From Cryptomeria japonica (Eukaryota > Streptophyta > Pinopsida > Cupressales > Cupressaceae): a stretch of 64,000 nt of DNA. Position numbers and translations under genes: made by a program. Where the stretch lies: positions 110,185,283 to 110,249,282 of the forward strand of contig NC_081406.1 of NCBI RefSeq assembly GCF_030272615.1, written 5' to 3'. The notes beneath the pieces are model-generated. The model did no database searches. It saw only the letters and a list, made by a program, of their open reading frames with translations, and was not told the DNA's origin. Position 1 is the first letter of the stretch. Each line of letters opens with the position of its first letter. This document shows, in pieces, positions 62,478 to 64,000 of this stretch.

Positions 62478-63555
62478 TGCAACTTGACATGAAAATTTGA
62501 ATAAGTTTTGAACATTATTTTTAAAATATGTAAGAGAATCTATAGAAAATTGAACGTAGTTTCTAAGCTACTAGTTGTTTTTTGAAAAAAAAATCCTATT
62601 TGATGAAAATTTCAAATTTCAATGCAGTGGTACTAAAATTTCAGGAAAAAGATAAGAAGTGGACGTATGTCTGACCACCCTAATCACTATAAAATCATAA
62701 TTGTATGCGGGAAAAGTGGGCTGATAAAACTCAATATGTGAAAAATATTTCAAAATACTAGTCCACACACACACAGAGGACTTCTTGGTGCAAGCTATGG
62801 AGTAACGATGTATTACTCAGCTTCCCAAGGTGGGTCCCATGGTTCTCTATCTCACAATGTCCCTCAAACCAATGTTTTTGCTCTCAGATCACTAAGCAAA
62901 ATGGTTTAGGGATGGCAAATGCAAGAACGAGGGATGCTTTGATAGATTTTAGTATGAAAGGTATGCTAAACTATGTATGATTCTAGAAATGCAATGAACT
63001 AACTATAAGATGACAAGGTTAGTATGAATACTATCCTAACATGATATATTTAGTCTATGATTGAGCTAAATGATAAAGAAAGTATTCTAAACATGCATAT
63101 TTAGACTAATTCCTGATTTAAAAGAGTCTAAAATGATGAGCATAAAATGAGTTATGAAAGCTTGAATGTATTTGAGCATAAGCGTGATGCTACAAATTTG
63201 AAGGATGATTGTTAAAAATGGAGGAATGAGAGCTCTATTTATAGCAAAAATAGGGCAATGGATGGTCAGGATTGAAAGAGTTGATCAAGGGTTGAATTTG
63301 AAAGTTGGGGATCCATGTTTACAAATTGCACGAATGAAATGGTGACAAGCCTGATGAGACCTTATGGTTATCTAGAGGGTAAGGGTCAAGCTTAAGTTAG
63401 GATTACCTACTGGATTAAGAGTTAATCCAAGGATAAACCTTTGTGCAAATGATTAAGAGATAATCATGGTCAAAGCATTAAAGGCCTGATGAGACCCTTG
63501 GGTTGGATGAAGGTTGAGTCAAAACAAATGTTTTAACCATGTAAGAGGGTTTGAG
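62478..63555. other. Intergenic DNA
   Basis: No gene seen. Contains a short (CA)n at about 62764-62774. The sequence style (GTGGGTCCCATGG, then TATTTATAGC) is LTR-like, but no partner copy is visible. Confidence 0.35.
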
Positions 63556-63695
63556 TTAACCATTAATGGTTATTGGAGACTTTGGGGGATTAAGTGGTTG
63601 AAGGTTGAAAGCCTTTAATGGTTATCAAAGACTTTGAGGAATTAAGTGGTTGAAGGTTGAAAGCCTTTAATGGTTATCAAAGACTTTGAGGGTTT
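63556..63695. repeat. 52-bp tandem repeat
   Basis: TTAATGGTTAT-AGACTTTG-GG-ATTAAGTGGTTGAAGG recurs with a 52-bp period, starting at 63563, 63615 and 63667 (the last copy partial). Confidence 0.85.
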
Positions 63696-64000
63696 GAGAA
63701 GTGACTTCCCTTTGCTTGGGGATGTGACAAAGTTTAGAGGAGGGGTTAGGTTAATTAGAAGCGATTAGAAGATTCTAGAAGGGATTAGAAAGGGGTTTAG
63801 GAAGGCAAGTGGGAGATGTAGGATTTTGCAAGTGGATGGAGGGATAATAGGATTTAATTGAAATAAAGAATTTCATTCAATTTGATTGCAATTAAATAAA
63901 TTAGATTTATTCAATTTAGGGTAACTATTTAATTAAATTTGAATTTAATTAAAAGTGGATAGGGGGGATTTAATTGAATAAAATGATTTATTCATTAAAT
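63696..64000. other. AT-rich window edge
   Basis: Nothing identifiable; repeated AATTTAATT/ATTCAATTT words toward the end. Confidence 0.35.

Overview
The window reads as plant nuclear DNA from a large, repeat-rich genome. The evidence is a CACTA transposase with the plant-type TNP2/DUF4218/DUF4216 order, several Copia LTR retrotransposons primed by initiator-Met tRNA, a pentatricopeptide-repeat fragment, a plant-like CWC22 retrocopy, and an LRR-XII receptor kinase with a GT-AG intron. Low gene density and long LTRs would suit a conifer or another large-genome seed plant, but the sequence alone does not fix the species. Only one gene looks intact: the receptor kinase at 38396-41652 (minus).

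Layout. 1-9.6 kb: a decaying CACTA transposase on the minus strand. It is split by a 4.07-kb insertion (3158-7229) that looks like a solo LTR, has a 5-bp target duplication (one mismatch), and carries a GC-rich array of 37-bp hairpin units. 10.0-12.2 kb: an intronless CWC22 splicing-factor pseudogene (minus), with a second, inverted CWC22 fragment beside it. 13.4-14.3 kb: a PPR pseudogene. 17.4-24.8 kb: a full-length but broken Copia element with 1.5-kb LTRs and GAGTT target duplications. 26.6-27.4 kb: a dispersed LTR-like repeat. 28.1-30.0 kb: a decayed Copia fragment on the minus strand. 31.9-37.4 kb: a second complete Copia element with 0.49-kb LTRs, lightly broken. 38.4-42.1 kb: the receptor kinase and its promoter. 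44.5-48.5 kb: an LTR-bounded block without recognisable pol. 53.6-57.7 kb: a Copia protease relic followed by a pol-less element with a coiled-coil/double-zinc-knuckle Gag-like frame (minus). 57.7-62.5 kb: a complete LTR element (LTRs of about 820 bp, perfect AGTTA duplications, minus) whose interior is almost filled by one ancestral reading frame of about 950 codons with no protease, integrase, reverse transcriptase or RNase H. The rest is AT-rich intergenic DNA with small tandem repeats.

How the parts relate. The Copia element at 17.4 kb, the gag-like element at 54-57.7 kb and the pol-less element at 57.7-62.5 kb share 3'-end signals: repeated purine tracts ending in GGGGAGATTGTTGG. Two of them also share an LTR motif of the form CACCG-GGTTTTTCCC. 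This suggests one autonomous lineage and two kinds of non-autonomous passenger. The passenger at 57.7-62.5 kb is the best candidate for something undescribed. Many of the dead frames are broken by TAG/TAA/TGA codons at former Gln, Trp or Arg positions without frameshifts, as expected from deamination of methylated cytosines in silenced repeats.
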